Below, piece by piece: positions 53,173 to 61,374 of a stretch of 64,000 nt of DNA; within the stretch, counting starts at the first letter, position 1; every line of letters starts with the position of its first letter. The DNA comes from Duganella alba (GTDB lineage Bacteria > Pseudomonadota > Gammaproteobacteria > Burkholderiales > Burkholderiaceae_D). The DNA lies in contig NZ_WKJN01000007.1 in the NCBI RefSeq assembly GCF_009674495.1, forward strand, positions 62,001 to 126,000, given 5' to 3'. The position numbers and the translations under genes were made by a program. Below the pieces are notes generated by a model. The model was not told the DNA's origin. It saw only the letters and a program-made list of their open reading frames with translations, and did no database searches.

Positions 53173-54385
53173 CCTGGGCGGCGGTCTTGATCGACGGTTC
53201 CGGCACCGGCGCGTAGTATGGCGAGTGGTTGAAGGCGACCGGCTTGCCGCCGTGCTCCGCTTCCGCCACCGCTTTCGGATCATAGACGCCGGTGAAGAAG
53301 AACATGCCCGGCACGCCCTGGTTCACGTACTGCGAAAAATCTTCGCTGGCGGTCATGGCCGGCATGCGCGACACGTTGGCGTCGCCGAAGGCTTTCTTCA
53401 GCACGCCCTCGGTGCGCGTCACCAGCGCCTCGTTGTTCTCGATGGCGACGCCGCCGGGGATCAGCTGCACGTCCGGCGCCGGCGCGTCGGCCATGGCTGC
53501 CGAGGCGTTGGCGACGCGGCGCACGCCGGCCAGGATTTTCTCCCGCACCGCCGGGCTGTAGCTGCGGATGGTGCCGCGCACTTTCACCGTGTCCGGAATG
53601 ATGTTGCCGACCGTGCCGCCGTTGATGGCGCCGATGGTCACCACGCCGAATTCCTTCGGATCTTTCTCGCGGCTGATGATGGTCTGCACGTCGACCACGA
53701 AGCGGGCGGCGATGGTGATCGGATCGAGCGCCTTGTCCGGCGCCGAGCCGTGGCCGCCGCGTCCCTTGAAGGTGATCTCGATCGCATCGGAATTCGACGA
53801 CACCGGCCCGCTGTTGTAGCCGATGGTGCCGTAAGCCAGCGGCCACGAGTGCAGCGCGAACGCGTAGTCCGGCTTGCCGAAACGCTTGAACAGGCCGTCC
53901 TCCAGCATGGCCTTGGCGCCGGACACGGTTTCTTCCGCCGGCTGGCCGATGAACATCAGCGTGCCCTGCCACTGCGACTTGAGCGCCACCAGCGCGCGTG
54001 CGCTGGCCAGCCAGGCCGTCATGTGGACGTCGTGGCCGCAACTGTGGGCGGCGCCGTTCTTGCTGGCGTATGGCAGGCCGGATTTTTCCTCCATCGGCAA
54101 GGCGTCCATCTCGGTGCGCACCAGCACCAGCGGGCCGGGCCCGTTCTTGTAGATGGCGACGATGCCGGTCTTGCCGACCTTCTCCGTGACCTCGAAACCG
54201 ATCGTGCGCATTTCGGCCGCCAGTTTGGCGGCGGTGCGCTGTTCCTGGAAGGCGATCTCTGGATGCGCGTGCAAGTCCTTGTAGATCGTCTCCAGTTGCG
54301 GATACATGCCGTTGATGAGGGCGCCTGCATCCTGCGCCTGGGCGGCCGCGGCGGCCAGCAGTGCAACGATCGGTAAGAGTTTCAT
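53120..54385 (-). CDS. Exported M20-family amidohydrolase/carboxypeptidase
   Basis: A 421-residue M20D-type metal-dependent hydrolase of N-acyl amino acids or hippurate-like substrates. Signal peptide MKLLPIVALLAAAAAQAQ. Metal and catalytic motifs: LHAHPEIAFQEQRTAAKLA, RTEMDALPMEEKSGLPYASK, SCGHDVHMTAWL, IGQPAEETVSGAKAML and the dimerisation block GRGGHGSAPDKALDPI; the late His is in FNHSPYYAPVPE. Its 3' end runs 53 bases into the convergent DUF3999 gene. Eight bases after pth on the same strand. Confidence 0.94.
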   Translation of the reverse strand: MKLLPIVALLAAAAAQAQDAGALINGMYPQLETIYKDLHAHPEIAFQEQRTAAKLAAEMRTIGFEVTEKVGKTGIVAIYKNGPGPLVLVRTEMDALPMEEKSGLPYASKNGAAHSCGHDVHMTAWLASARALVALKSQWQGTLMFIGQPAEETVSGAKAMLEDGLFKRFGKPDYAFALHSWPLAYGTIGYNSGPVSSNSDAIEITFKGRGGHGSAPDKALDPITIAARFVVDVQTIISREKDPKEFGVVTIGAINGGTVGNIIPDTVKVRGTIRSYSPAVREKILAGVRRVANASAAMADAPAPDVQLIPGGVAIENNEALVTRTEGVLKKAFGDANVSRMPAMTASEDFSQYVNQGVPGMFFFTGVYDPKAVAEAEHGGKPVAFNHSPYYAPVPEPSIKTAAQAMTLAVMNVMAAPAAKP

Positions 54386-54393
54386 CGCTTCCT

Positions 54394-54975
54394 TTATTCG
54401 GTATGCAACTTGGTGGTGGCGGCGGGGAATTCGCCTTTGACGATTTGCGGCATGATCAGCAGCGATTTTTCGATGGCGCGCTCGATCAGTTCCTGGTCTT
54501 CGCGGCGCGGGCGGTGCAGCACGAAATCGGCCACCTGCTGCGCCAGGTTCAGCGAGCGCGGATGGCCGATGCCGAGGCGCAGCCGCCAGTAGTCCTGCGT
54601 GCCCAGCGCGGCGGTGATGTCCTTCAGGCCGTTGTGGCCGCCCGAGGAGCCGCCTTTTTTCAGGCGGGCGATACCGGGCAGCAGGTCCAGTTCGTCGTGC
54701 ACGACCAGCACTTCGTCGGCGCTGATCTTGAAGAAGCGGCACAGCGCGCCGACCGACTGGCCGGAGCGGTTCATGAAGGTCAGCGGCTCCAGCAGATAGA
54801 CTTCCTGGCCGGCGATGGCGGTCCTGGCCACCATGGCGTTGTACTTGGCTTCACGCTGCAGGCGCGCGCCGGTGTCGTTGGCGAGGTTGTCCACCAGCCA
54901 GAAGCCGGCGTTGTGGCGCGTTTGTTCGTATTCAGGGCCGGGATTGCCGAGGCCAACGATAAGACGGATGGGCAT
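54394..54975 (-). CDS. pth: Peptidyl-tRNA hydrolase
   Basis: A 193-residue enzyme that releases tRNA from dropped-off peptidyl-tRNA. Key residues are seen: Asn in [19 protein letters not shown] with catalytic His20-type His, [22 protein letters not shown] (Asp of the active site) and [17 protein letters not shown]. Full length. Follows rplY, the common order in proteobacteria, but a strong terminator lies between them. Confidence 0.97.
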   Translation of the reverse strand: MPIRLIVGLGNPGPEYEQTRHNAGFWLVDNLANDTGARLQREAKYNAMVARTAIAGQEVYLLEPLTFMNRSGQSVGALCRFFKISADEVLVVHDELDLLPGIARLKKGGSSGGHNGLKDITAALGTQDYWRLRLGIGHPRSLNLAQQVADFVLHRPRREDQELIERAIEKSLLIMPQIVKGEFPAATTKLHTE

Positions 54976-55013
54976 GACGTGATAACGATGTGATTGATAC
55001 GTGATTATGGACG

Positions 55014-55072
55014 AAAAAAAACCCTGTCGCGCTGAACGCGATCTTGAGCGCGTTCAGGCTACAGGGTTTTTT
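55014..55072. terminator. Bidirectional terminator between pth and rplY
   Basis: Outer stem AAAAAACCCTGT / ACAGGGTTTTTT encloses an inner stem CTGAACGCG / CGCGTTCAG. Both ends carry A/T runs, so it can end transcription from either strand; on the minus strand it ends rplY. Confidence 0.85.
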
Positions 55073-55088
55073 AGCGAAGCGGTTTAAA

Positions 55089-55694
55089 TTACTTCTTGGC
55101 TTCTTCGGTGGTCGCAGCAGCTTCAGCAGCAACGTGGCCAGCAGGTACCGATGCGGTAGCGATGGTCAGGTTGTTGCCGTGGGTGACAGCGGTCACGCCT
55201 TTTGGCAGGGTCAGGTCAGCAGCGTGAACCGAGTGGCCGACGTCCACGTTCGACAGGTCAACGGTGATGAATTCTGGCAGGTCGGCTGGCAGGCATTCGA
55301 TTTCCAGTTCGTTGGCAACGTGGCTGATGGTCGCGCCGTGCAGTTTGACTGCTGGCGATACATCGGCGTTGGCGAAGTGCAGCGCCACTTTCATGTGGAC
55401 TTTCTTGCCGGCGTCAACGCGCTGGAAGTCAGCGTGCAGAACCAGTTGTTTGAACGCGTGCATCTGGAAGTCGCGCAGCAGAACTTTCTCTGCCTTGCCG
55501 TCGATTTCCAGGTCCAGGATCGACGAGTGGAACGCTTCTTTTTTCAGCGCGTGGTACAGGGCGTTGTGGTCCAGGGCGATGGTCACCGGTGCTTCGGTAC
55601 CGCCGTAGATGATGCCAGGGGTTTGGCCCGAATTGCGCAGGCGGCGGCTCGCTCCGGAACCTTGCAATTCGCGTTTGAATGCAACAACTTTCAT
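55089..55694 (-). CDS. rplY: 50S ribosomal protein L25 (long Ctc form)
   Basis: A 201-residue L25/Ctc protein binding 5S rRNA. The N-terminal L25 domain has [33 protein letters not shown] and [20 protein letters not shown]; the C-terminal TL5-like domain (about 95-185) has [20 protein letters not shown]. The tail is Ala/Glu/Lys-rich. GGAG precedes the ATG at 55694. Between prs and pth, as usual. Confidence 0.96.
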   Translation of the reverse strand: MKVVAFKRELQGSGASRRLRNSGQTPGIIYGGTEAPVTIALDHNALYHALKKEAFHSSILDLEIDGKAEKVLLRDFQMHAFKQLVLHADFQRVDAGKKVHMKVALHFANADVSPAVKLHGATISHVANELEIECLPADLPEFITVDLSNVDVGHSVHAADLTLPKGVTAVTHGNNLTIATASVPAGHVAAEAAATTEEAKK

Positions 55695-55772
55695 GTGTAA
55701 CTCCAATAATTAACAGGGCTTGCGCCCCGTGTGATGAAGCGCCCCGCGACCAGGCGCGCTTCGGGAAAAACG

Positions 55773-55802
55773 GCGCGCCCGGAAAAAACCGGGCGCGCCG
55801 CC
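55773..55802 (-). terminator. Rho-independent terminator of prs
   Basis: Perfect 12-bp stem CGGCGCGCCCGG / CCGGGCGCGCCG with a six-base homopolymer loop, followed on the minus strand by TTTTTCCC. It lies 27 bases past the prs stop, upstream of rplY, so rplY probably has its own promoter or relies on read-through. Confidence 0.8.
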
Positions 55803-55828
55803 TGAAAAACTTGGCTTGTCGAGACTGC

Positions 55829-56779
55829 TTAGTCGACGAACAGGGAGATCACGGAATCGCCCTTGATGATGCGTTTGAACGTTTCGGCCAGCAGCGGTGC
55901 GCAGGTCAGTTGACGGATCTTGGCGCACTGCTTGGCGGCGTCGGACAGCGGAATCGTGTCGGTCACCACCAGTTCGTCCAGCGACGAGCTGTTGATGCGG
56001 TCGATTGCCGGGCCGGACAGCACAGCGTGGGTGCAATATGCCACCACTTTCTTGGCGCCGCGCTCTTTCAGCACTTCCGCAGCCTTGACCAGGGTGCCGG
56101 CGGTATCGACCATGTCATCCATGATCACGCAGTTGCGGCCTTCGACGTCACCGATGATGTTCATCACTTCGGAGACATTGGCTTTCGGACGACGCTTGTC
56201 GATGATCGCCAGGTCGCAGCCCAGGCGCTTGGCCAGGGCGCGGGCGCGCACCACGCCGCCGACGTCCGGGGACACCACCAGCAGGTCTTCGTTGTGCTTT
56301 TTCTGCAGGTCGCCCAGCAGGATAGGCGAAGCGTAAATATTGTCGACCGGGATATCGAAGAAGCCCTGGATCTGGTCTGCGTGCAGATCCATGATCAGGA
56401 CGCGCTCGACGCCGGCTTCTTCCAGCATGTTGGCGACCACTTTGGCCGAGATCGCAACGCGCGCCGAACGTGGGCGGCGGTCTTGACGGGCGTAACCAAA
56501 GTAAGGAATCGCAGCGGTGATGCGGCCAGCCGAAGCGCGTTTCAGGGCGTCAACCATCAGGATCAGTTCCATCAGGTTGTCGTTGGTTGGCGCGCAGGTC
56601 GATTGCAGCACGAAAACGTCTTTACCGCGGACGTTTTCGTTGATCTCGACCATGACTTCGCCGTCCGAGAATTTCGAAACGTTCGCTTTGCCGAGGGGGA
56701 TGCCGAGATTTTTTGCGACTCCCTCTGCCAACGCAGGATTAGCGTTGCCGGTAAAAACCATCAGGTTTTCGTAAGCCAT
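55829..56779 (-). CDS. prs: Ribose-phosphate pyrophosphokinase
   Basis: A 316-residue PRPP synthetase. Motifs include [20 protein letters not shown], the ATP flexible-loop region [37 protein letters not shown] and the PRPP-binding [17 protein letters not shown]. Class I, full length. Follows tRNA-Gln on the same strand, the conserved ispE–tRNA-Gln–prs order. Confidence 0.98.
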   Translation of the reverse strand: MAYENLMVFTGNANPALAEGVAKNLGIPLGKANVSKFSDGEVMVEINENVRGKDVFVLQSTCAPTNDNLMELILMVDALKRASAGRITAAIPYFGYARQDRRPRSARVAISAKVVANMLEEAGVERVLIMDLHADQIQGFFDIPVDNIYASPILLGDLQKKHNEDLLVVSPDVGGVVRARALAKRLGCDLAIIDKRRPKANVSEVMNIIGDVEGRNCVIMDDMVDTAGTLVKAAEVLKERGAKKVVAYCTHAVLSGPAIDRINSSSLDELVVTDTIPLSDAAKQCAKIRQLTCAPLLAETFKRIIKGDSVISLFVD

Positions 56780-56852
56780 TGGGATTCCAGAGAAGTTGTA
56801 GAAGATTCTTTGAAGAGCCAGCGCAAGCGGCGCGGCACTGAACTAAATGGAA

Positions 56853-56873
56853 TGAGGCGCATCGTGCGCCTCA
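56853..56873. other. 9-bp hairpin between tRNA-Gln and prs
   Basis: TGAGGCGCA / TGCGCCTCA with a three-base loop. On the plus strand it is followed by CTTTTT, on the minus strand by little T. It may be a 5' leader structure of prs or a processing signal after the tRNA. Confidence 0.4.
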
Positions 56874-56929
56874 CTTTTTGCTCTATCTGGCCGGAGACTC
56901 GTGCCTCGACGGTTCCAGATACAAACGAA

Positions 56930-57006
56930 TGGCAGGGGAACAAGGATTCGAACCTTGGTATGCCGGAATCAAAATCCGGTGCCTTAACCAGCTTGGCGAT
57001 TCCCCT
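56930..57006 (-). tRNA. tRNA-Gln (anticodon TTG)
   Basis: Minus strand. Acceptor stem AGGGGAA pairs with TTCCCCT, the discriminator is G and CCA is encoded. The D arm is GCCAAGCTGGTTAAGGC, the anticodon arm CCGGATTTTGATTCCGG gives loop ATTTTGA with anticodon TTG, and the T arm is CCAAGGTTCGAATCCTTG. Located between ispE and prs, where this tRNA is found in many betaproteobacteria. Confidence 0.96.
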
Positions 57007-57038
57007 ACGCAACTGACTGCTCGTCGTTACAGGCCGAT

Positions 57039-57066
57039 ATTCTACAGCCTTTTTCACGCTTCGCAA
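57039..57066 (-). promoter_or_regulatory. Predicted promoter of tRNA-Gln
   Basis: Minus strand -35 TTGCGA (57061-57066), 16-base spacer, -10 TAGAAT (57039-57044), with a GC-rich stretch after the -10 as seen at stable RNA promoters. About 33 bases before the tRNA 5' end. Confidence 0.55.
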
Positions 57067-57082
57067 AATCTTTTTTGCCGCT

Positions 57083-57973
57083 TCACAACTTGGCACTGAA
57101 TTTTCCGATGAGTGGATGCTGTTTCAGCGCTTTGGCTTTCCAGGCTGTCCACTGCGCTGGCACTTTTGCAAGTACCGCGTCGGCGTCCGCCTCGGTTGCT
57201 ACCGCACTGAACACACATGCACCGGAGCCAGTCATCCTGGCATCGCCGTAAGCACCGAGCCATTCTACCGCTTCTGCTACCGGCGGGAATAACTTCGTTG
57301 CCACTTGTTGCAAGTCATTCTTTCCAAACCCCGATGTTCTGGAGTGGCTGGAAAAGTCCGTTATATTAACGAGCGGCGTGTCCCTTGTCAAATGTTCTGA
57401 ACCAAAAATTGCAGCCGTGGGCACCATGACGCCCGGTTCGATAACCACATACCAACATTCCGGCGCCGATACCGCCTGCAGCGCCTCGCCCACGCCTTCG
57501 GCAAAGGCGGTTTCGCCAAAGATGAAGAACGGGATGTCGGCGCCCAGCGGCAGGCCCAGCGCCATCAGTTCCTGCTTGCTCAGGCCGGCATTCCACAGCT
57601 GGTTCAGCGCCATCAGCGTGGTGGCCGCGTCGGACGAACCGCCGCCGACGCCGCCGCCCATCGGCAGGATCTTGTCGATTTCAATATTCACGCCGCGCGG
57701 CAAGGCGCCCGTGCGGCGCAGCACCTCGGCCTGCAGCAGCCTGGCGGCGCGGATGATCAGGTCGCTCTCTTCCGGCACGCCGGGCAGGTCGGTCACGCGG
57801 CGCAGCGCGGTGTCGTCGCGCAGCGTGAAGTGCAGCATGTCGCCATGGTCGATCAGCTGGAACACGGTTTGCAGCAGGTGGTAGCCGTCGGCGCGGCGGC
57901 CGTTCACGTGCAGGAACAAGTTGAGCTTGGCCGGAGCCGGGCAGTTTTTCAGCGCAGTGTTGAGTTCGGTCAT
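57083..57973 (-). CDS. ispE: 4-diphosphocytidyl-2-C-methyl-D-erythritol kinase
   Basis: A 296-residue GHMP kinase of the non-mevalonate isoprenoid pathway. It shows CPAPAKLNLFLHVNGRRADG (catalytic Lys in AKLN), the glycine-rich ATP loop ILPMGGGVGGGSSDAATTL and the Asp-containing LPLGADIPFFIFGETAFAEG. C-terminal DARMTGSGACVFSAV is the third GHMP motif. Ten bases after lolB; ends just before the tRNA-Gln promoter. Confidence 0.97.
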   Translation of the reverse strand: MTELNTALKNCPAPAKLNLFLHVNGRRADGYHLLQTVFQLIDHGDMLHFTLRDDTALRRVTDLPGVPEESDLIIRAARLLQAEVLRRTGALPRGVNIEIDKILPMGGGVGGGSSDAATTLMALNQLWNAGLSKQELMALGLPLGADIPFFIFGETAFAEGVGEALQAVSAPECWYVVIEPGVMVPTAAIFGSEHLTRDTPLVNITDFSSHSRTSGFGKNDLQQVATKLFPPVAEAVEWLGAYGDARMTGSGACVFSAVATEADADAVLAKVPAQWTAWKAKALKQHPLIGKFSAKL

Positions 57974-57982
57974 GCCGGCATT

Positions 57983-58582
57983 TTACTTCTCGGACGGAAA
58001 GATGACGACGCGGATGTTGACGTCATCCACCGCCTCGCCCAGCACGATGCGGGTGGCGTCGATGCGCTTCGGTTGCGGCACGGCGGCCTGGTCGTCCTGC
58101 CAGCTGACGTAGTCCAGCTTCCAGCCGTCGCGCGTGATGACGGTGTCGTTGGCGGGCGAGGCGACAAAGCGTTTGCCGTCGCGGTCGGTGGCGTAGCCCT
58201 GCAGCCACTCGCGCAGGCCGGAGACCGGCAAGGTCCAGCCCAGCGCTTTGCGCGTCAGCGTATCGAGGTCCGGCGCGCGCTGCGGCGGCTTGCCGCTTTC
58301 AGTCAGTGTGGCCGAGGCCGGCGTGACATTGATCACGGCCGCCGTCTGCCCGGTCGGCAAGGTCAGCGTGACGTCGGTGGTGGTGCTGGTCTGCTGCCAG
58401 TTGAAGGAGACGGTCAGCGATTCCTTCTTGCCGTCGTGACTGTAATTGACGCCGATGCGGCCGGCCAGTGCGACCTCGTCGCGATACGGCGCCACGGTGG
58501 CGCTGGAGACCGGGCCGGAGGGCGTGGTGGCGCAGCCGGCAACAGTGGACAGGGCAAGGGCGATCAGCAGTGGTCGTAGCAT
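57983..58582 (-). CDS. lolB: Outer-membrane lipoprotein insertion receptor LolB
   Basis: A 199-residue lipoprotein that takes lipoproteins from LolA and inserts them in the outer membrane. The signal peptide ends in a lipobox LSTVAGCATT (Cys17). The mature part has the LolB strands VALAGRIGVNYSHDGKKESL and FNWQQTSTTTDVTL, and GWTLPVSGLREWLQGYATDR. Between the TPR lipoprotein gene and ispE, the usual order. Confidence 0.95.
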   Translation of the reverse strand: MLRPLLIALALSTVAGCATTPSGPVSSATVAPYRDEVALAGRIGVNYSHDGKKESLTVSFNWQQTSTTTDVTLTLPTGQTAAVINVTPASATLTESGKPPQRAPDLDTLTRKALGWTLPVSGLREWLQGYATDRDGKRFVASPANDTVITRDGWKLDYVSWQDDQAAVPQPKRIDATRIVLGEAVDDVNIRVVIFPSEK

Positions 58583-58596
58583 TTATACACTTCGCA

Positions 58597-60381
58597 TTAG
58601 AGGCTTTGATTCAGGCGCGCCAGCGTGCTCTTCAGCGCGTCGTTTTTCGGGTCCTTGCTGTGCGCTTCCTGCCACAGCTTCTGCGCGCCGGCGACGTCGC
58701 CTTTGACGAACAGCACCTCGCCGAGGTGCACGGCGATTTCCGGATCGTTGCGCAGGGTGTAGGCGCGGCGCAGGAAGGATTCCGCTTCGTTCAGGTTACC
58801 CATGCGGAACTGCACCCAGCCCATGCTGTCCATGATGAAGGGATCGCCCGGCGCCATCTTCATCGCCTTGTCGATCAGCGAATAAGCTTCCGGCAGGCGC
58901 TCGTTGCGCTCGGCCAGCGAGTAGCCCAGCGCGTTGTAGGCGTGCTGGTTGTCCGGCGCGGCGATCATCACCTGGCGCAGGGCTTTTTCCATCAGCTCCA
59001 CCTGACCCAGCTTTTCCGCCACCAGCGCGAAGTCGTACAGCAGGTCGGGATTGCCCGGATAGCGCTTCAACGCGTTTTCCAGCACCACGTAGGCGGCGCG
59101 GTGGTCGCCGGCGTCGCGCAGCAGCTGGGCGTCGGTCTGGAACACCTGGGCCTGGTCGTTCGGATCGGCCGGCGTCAGTTCGGCCAGCTGCCTGCGGGCG
59201 TCATCGACATTGCCTTTGCGGGCGGTCAGCACCGCCATCTTCATGCGCGCGGCCAGGTAGATTTTTTCATCGCTGCCGTCGACCTTTTCCAGCCAGTTGT
59301 AGGCGGCGTCCAGGTCGCCGCGCTGCTCGGCGATCTGCGACAGGATCATCAGCACCTTGGAGGGGTCGCGCTCGTCGTTGGGATGATCCTCCAGCGCGGC
59401 GATGAAGCGGGTGAAGTATTTCTCGGCTTCCGGCAGATTGTCGGACTGCATCGACATCACGCCGAGCGCGTACAGCGTGGCGATGTTGTCCGGCTGGTCG
59501 TTCAGCAGGATCAGGAACTGTTTGCGGCCTTCGTCGAACTGCTTGTTGTCCACCAGGATGCGGGCGTAGGCGGCGCGCACCTCGGCCGACTTCGGATACT
59601 TGTTCAGGAAGCCGCTCAGTTGCTTGAGCGCGCCGTCGATATCGCCCGACACCTGGGCGCTGGTCAGGATCGCCAGTTCGGAATCCGGCTTGATGGCCAG
59701 CGCCTTGGCCGACTCGTCGCGCGCGCGCGCCAGGTCGTTCAGGCTGAACGCGCCCTGCGACAGGATCAGGTGGGCTTCGAGCGTGTCGTCATACGGCATC
59801 AGCACGCGCTCCTGCAGCGTGAAGGCGGCGTTCTTGTCCTTGGCGCGCAGCAGGTACTGCTGCATCTGGAACATCACCAGCGGGCGCGCGGCCGGCTTGG
59901 CTTTTTTCAGGCGTTCCTCGAACAGCGCTTCCGCCTCGCCGAGGTCGTCGGCCACCACGGCAAAGCCGAGGAAGTACTGCACCGCCTCGTCCGACTCCGG
60001 CGCCAGGCTGCGCCACAGGCGGATGGCGGCCACCGCTTCGCCGCTCTGCTTGGCGGTCAGCGCCATTTCGGCGGCGCGCTTGGCCAGGCGCGGATCGCGG
60101 GTCTGCTGGGCCAGCGACATCATGGTGATGTACGGGCCCTGCCACTGACCCTTCTTGAACTCCAGTTCGGCCTTGGTGATGCGGAACAGCAGATCGCCCG
60201 TCAGCTCGGTATTCGGCAGCACTTCCGGCGCCGGGGCCGGCGCTTCGGCGACAGCCGGCGCTTCCGCCTCGGCGGGCGCGGCGGGCTGCGGCGCAGCGGC
60301 GGACGCGGCCGGTTTTTCCGGCGCGATGGCACACGCCGACAGCATGGCAGAGAGGGTTACAATGGCGAAAGCGTTTTTCAA
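58597..60381 (-). CDS. TPR-repeat lipoprotein
   Basis: A 594-residue predicted lipoprotein built of tetratricopeptide-like helical repeats. Read from a TTG at 60381 (AGGA seven to eight bases upstream), it starts MKNAFAIVTLSAMLSACAIA, a lipoprotein signal with Cys at LSAC. A Pro/Ala linker follows, then TPR units such as PDNIATLYALGVMSMQSDNL, PDNQHAYNALGYSLAERNER and GDPFIMDSMGWVQFRMGNLN. No ATG lies at a sensible position. TPR proteins scaffold complexes; the partner is unknown. It precedes lolB by 14 bases and likely shares its transcript. Confidence 0.88.
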   Translation of the reverse strand: MKNAFAIVTLSAMLSACAIAPEKPAASAAAPQPAAPAEAEAPAVAEAPAPAPEVLPNTELTGDLLFRITKAELEFKKGQWQGPYITMMSLAQQTRDPRLAKRAAEMALTAKQSGEAVAAIRLWRSLAPESDEAVQYFLGFAVVADDLGEAEALFEERLKKAKPAARPLVMFQMQQYLLRAKDKNAAFTLQERVLMPYDDTLEAHLILSQGAFSLNDLARARDESAKALAIKPDSELAILTSAQVSGDIDGALKQLSGFLNKYPKSAEVRAAYARILVDNKQFDEGRKQFLILLNDQPDNIATLYALGVMSMQSDNLPEAEKYFTRFIAALEDHPNDERDPSKVLMILSQIAEQRGDLDAAYNWLEKVDGSDEKIYLAARMKMAVLTARKGNVDDARRQLAELTPADPNDQAQVFQTDAQLLRDAGDHRAAYVVLENALKRYPGNPDLLYDFALVAEKLGQVELMEKALRQVMIAAPDNQHAYNALGYSLAERNERLPEAYSLIDKAMKMAPGDPFIMDSMGWVQFRMGNLNEAESFLRRAYTLRNDPEIAVHLGEVLFVKGDVAGAQKLWQEAHSKDPKNDALKSTLARLNQSL

Positions 60382-60530
60382 GGGTAGATCCTGGCAGGTC
60401 AGCAAAGTACAGTCAGATTTTACGCCGATCGCATCGCGGGCGGAGTTTGACTAGTGTAACCAAATATTCCGCCACGGCCAGACGTTACCCGCCTTTATTT
60501 CCTCAGCCCTAAGAGACAGTTGCCAGACAG

Positions 60531-61364
60531 ATGCCAGAATTACCAGAAGTCGAAGTCACCCGGCGCGGCGTCGCGCCCCATGTCGAAGGCCGCACCGTGC
60601 GCCAGGTGGTGCTGCGCCGCGAGGGTTTGCGCTGGCCCTTCCCGCCCGAGCTGCCGCAGCTGCTGGCGCAGCGCAAGGTGCTGCGCACCGGCCGCCGCGG
60701 CAAATACCTGCTGATCCATTTCGAGCATGGCACGCTGATCATCCACCTCGGCATGTCGGGCCATTTGCGGGTGATGGCGCCGGGCATCGAGCCGGAAAAG
60801 CACGACCACTTCGACCTGGAGGTCAGCGGTCCGGAAGGCAACCAGGTGCTGCGCATGAAAGACCCGCGCCGCTTCGGCGCCGTGCTGTGGCACGACGACG
60901 CCGACGGCGACCTGGAACACCACGTACTGCTGCGCGGCCTCGGCGTGGAGCCGCTGGAAGCGGGCTTCAGCGGCAAATTGCTGTACGATCAGACCCGGCA
61001 GCGCAGCGCGCCGGTCAAGCAGGTGCTGCTGGCGGGCGATATCGTGGTGGGTGTCGGTAATATTTATGCATCGGAAAGCCTGTTCCGCGCCGGCATCAAT
61101 CCGAAGACGCCGGCCAAGCGCATCAGCCTGGCGCGCTACGAGAAACTGGCGCAGGCGGTGCGCGAGATCCTGGCCGAGGCCATCGTCCAGGGCGGCAGCA
61201 CGCTGCGCGACTTTATCAGCGTCAACGGGCAGTCCGGGTATTTCCAGCAGACGTATTTCGTCTATGATCGGGCTGGCGTGCCCTGCCGCGTGTGCGCGGC
61301 GCCGGTGCGCCAGATCAAGCAGGGCCAGCGCTCCACCTTCTATTGTGTGAATTGCCAAAAATAA
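60531..61364 (+). CDS. mutM: Formamidopyrimidine-DNA glycosylase
   Basis: A 277-residue DNA repair enzyme that removes 8-oxoguanine. The catalytic N-terminus [13 protein letters not shown] has Pro2 and Glu3; the beta-elimination lysine is Lys58 in RRGKYLLI. Helix-two-turn-helix region [20 protein letters not shown] and C-terminal zinc finger CRVC...CVNC (residues about 253-276) are intact. Divergent from the TPR gene and upstream of mutY; both act in the GO oxidised-guanine system. Confidence 0.98.
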   Translation: MPELPEVEVTRRGVAPHVEGRTVRQVVLRREGLRWPFPPELPQLLAQRKVLRTGRRGKYLLIHFEHGTLIIHLGMSGHLRVMAPGIEPEKHDHFDLEVSGPEGNQVLRMKDPRRFGAVLWHDDADGDLEHHVLLRGLGVEPLEAGFSGKLLYDQTRQRSAPVKQVLLAGDIVVGVGNIYASESLFRAGINPKTPAKRISLARYEKLAQAVREILAEAIVQGGSTLRDFISVNGQSGYFQQTYFVYDRAGVPCRVCAAPVRQIKQGQRSTFYCVNCQK

Positions 61365-61374
61365 GGGCAGACTG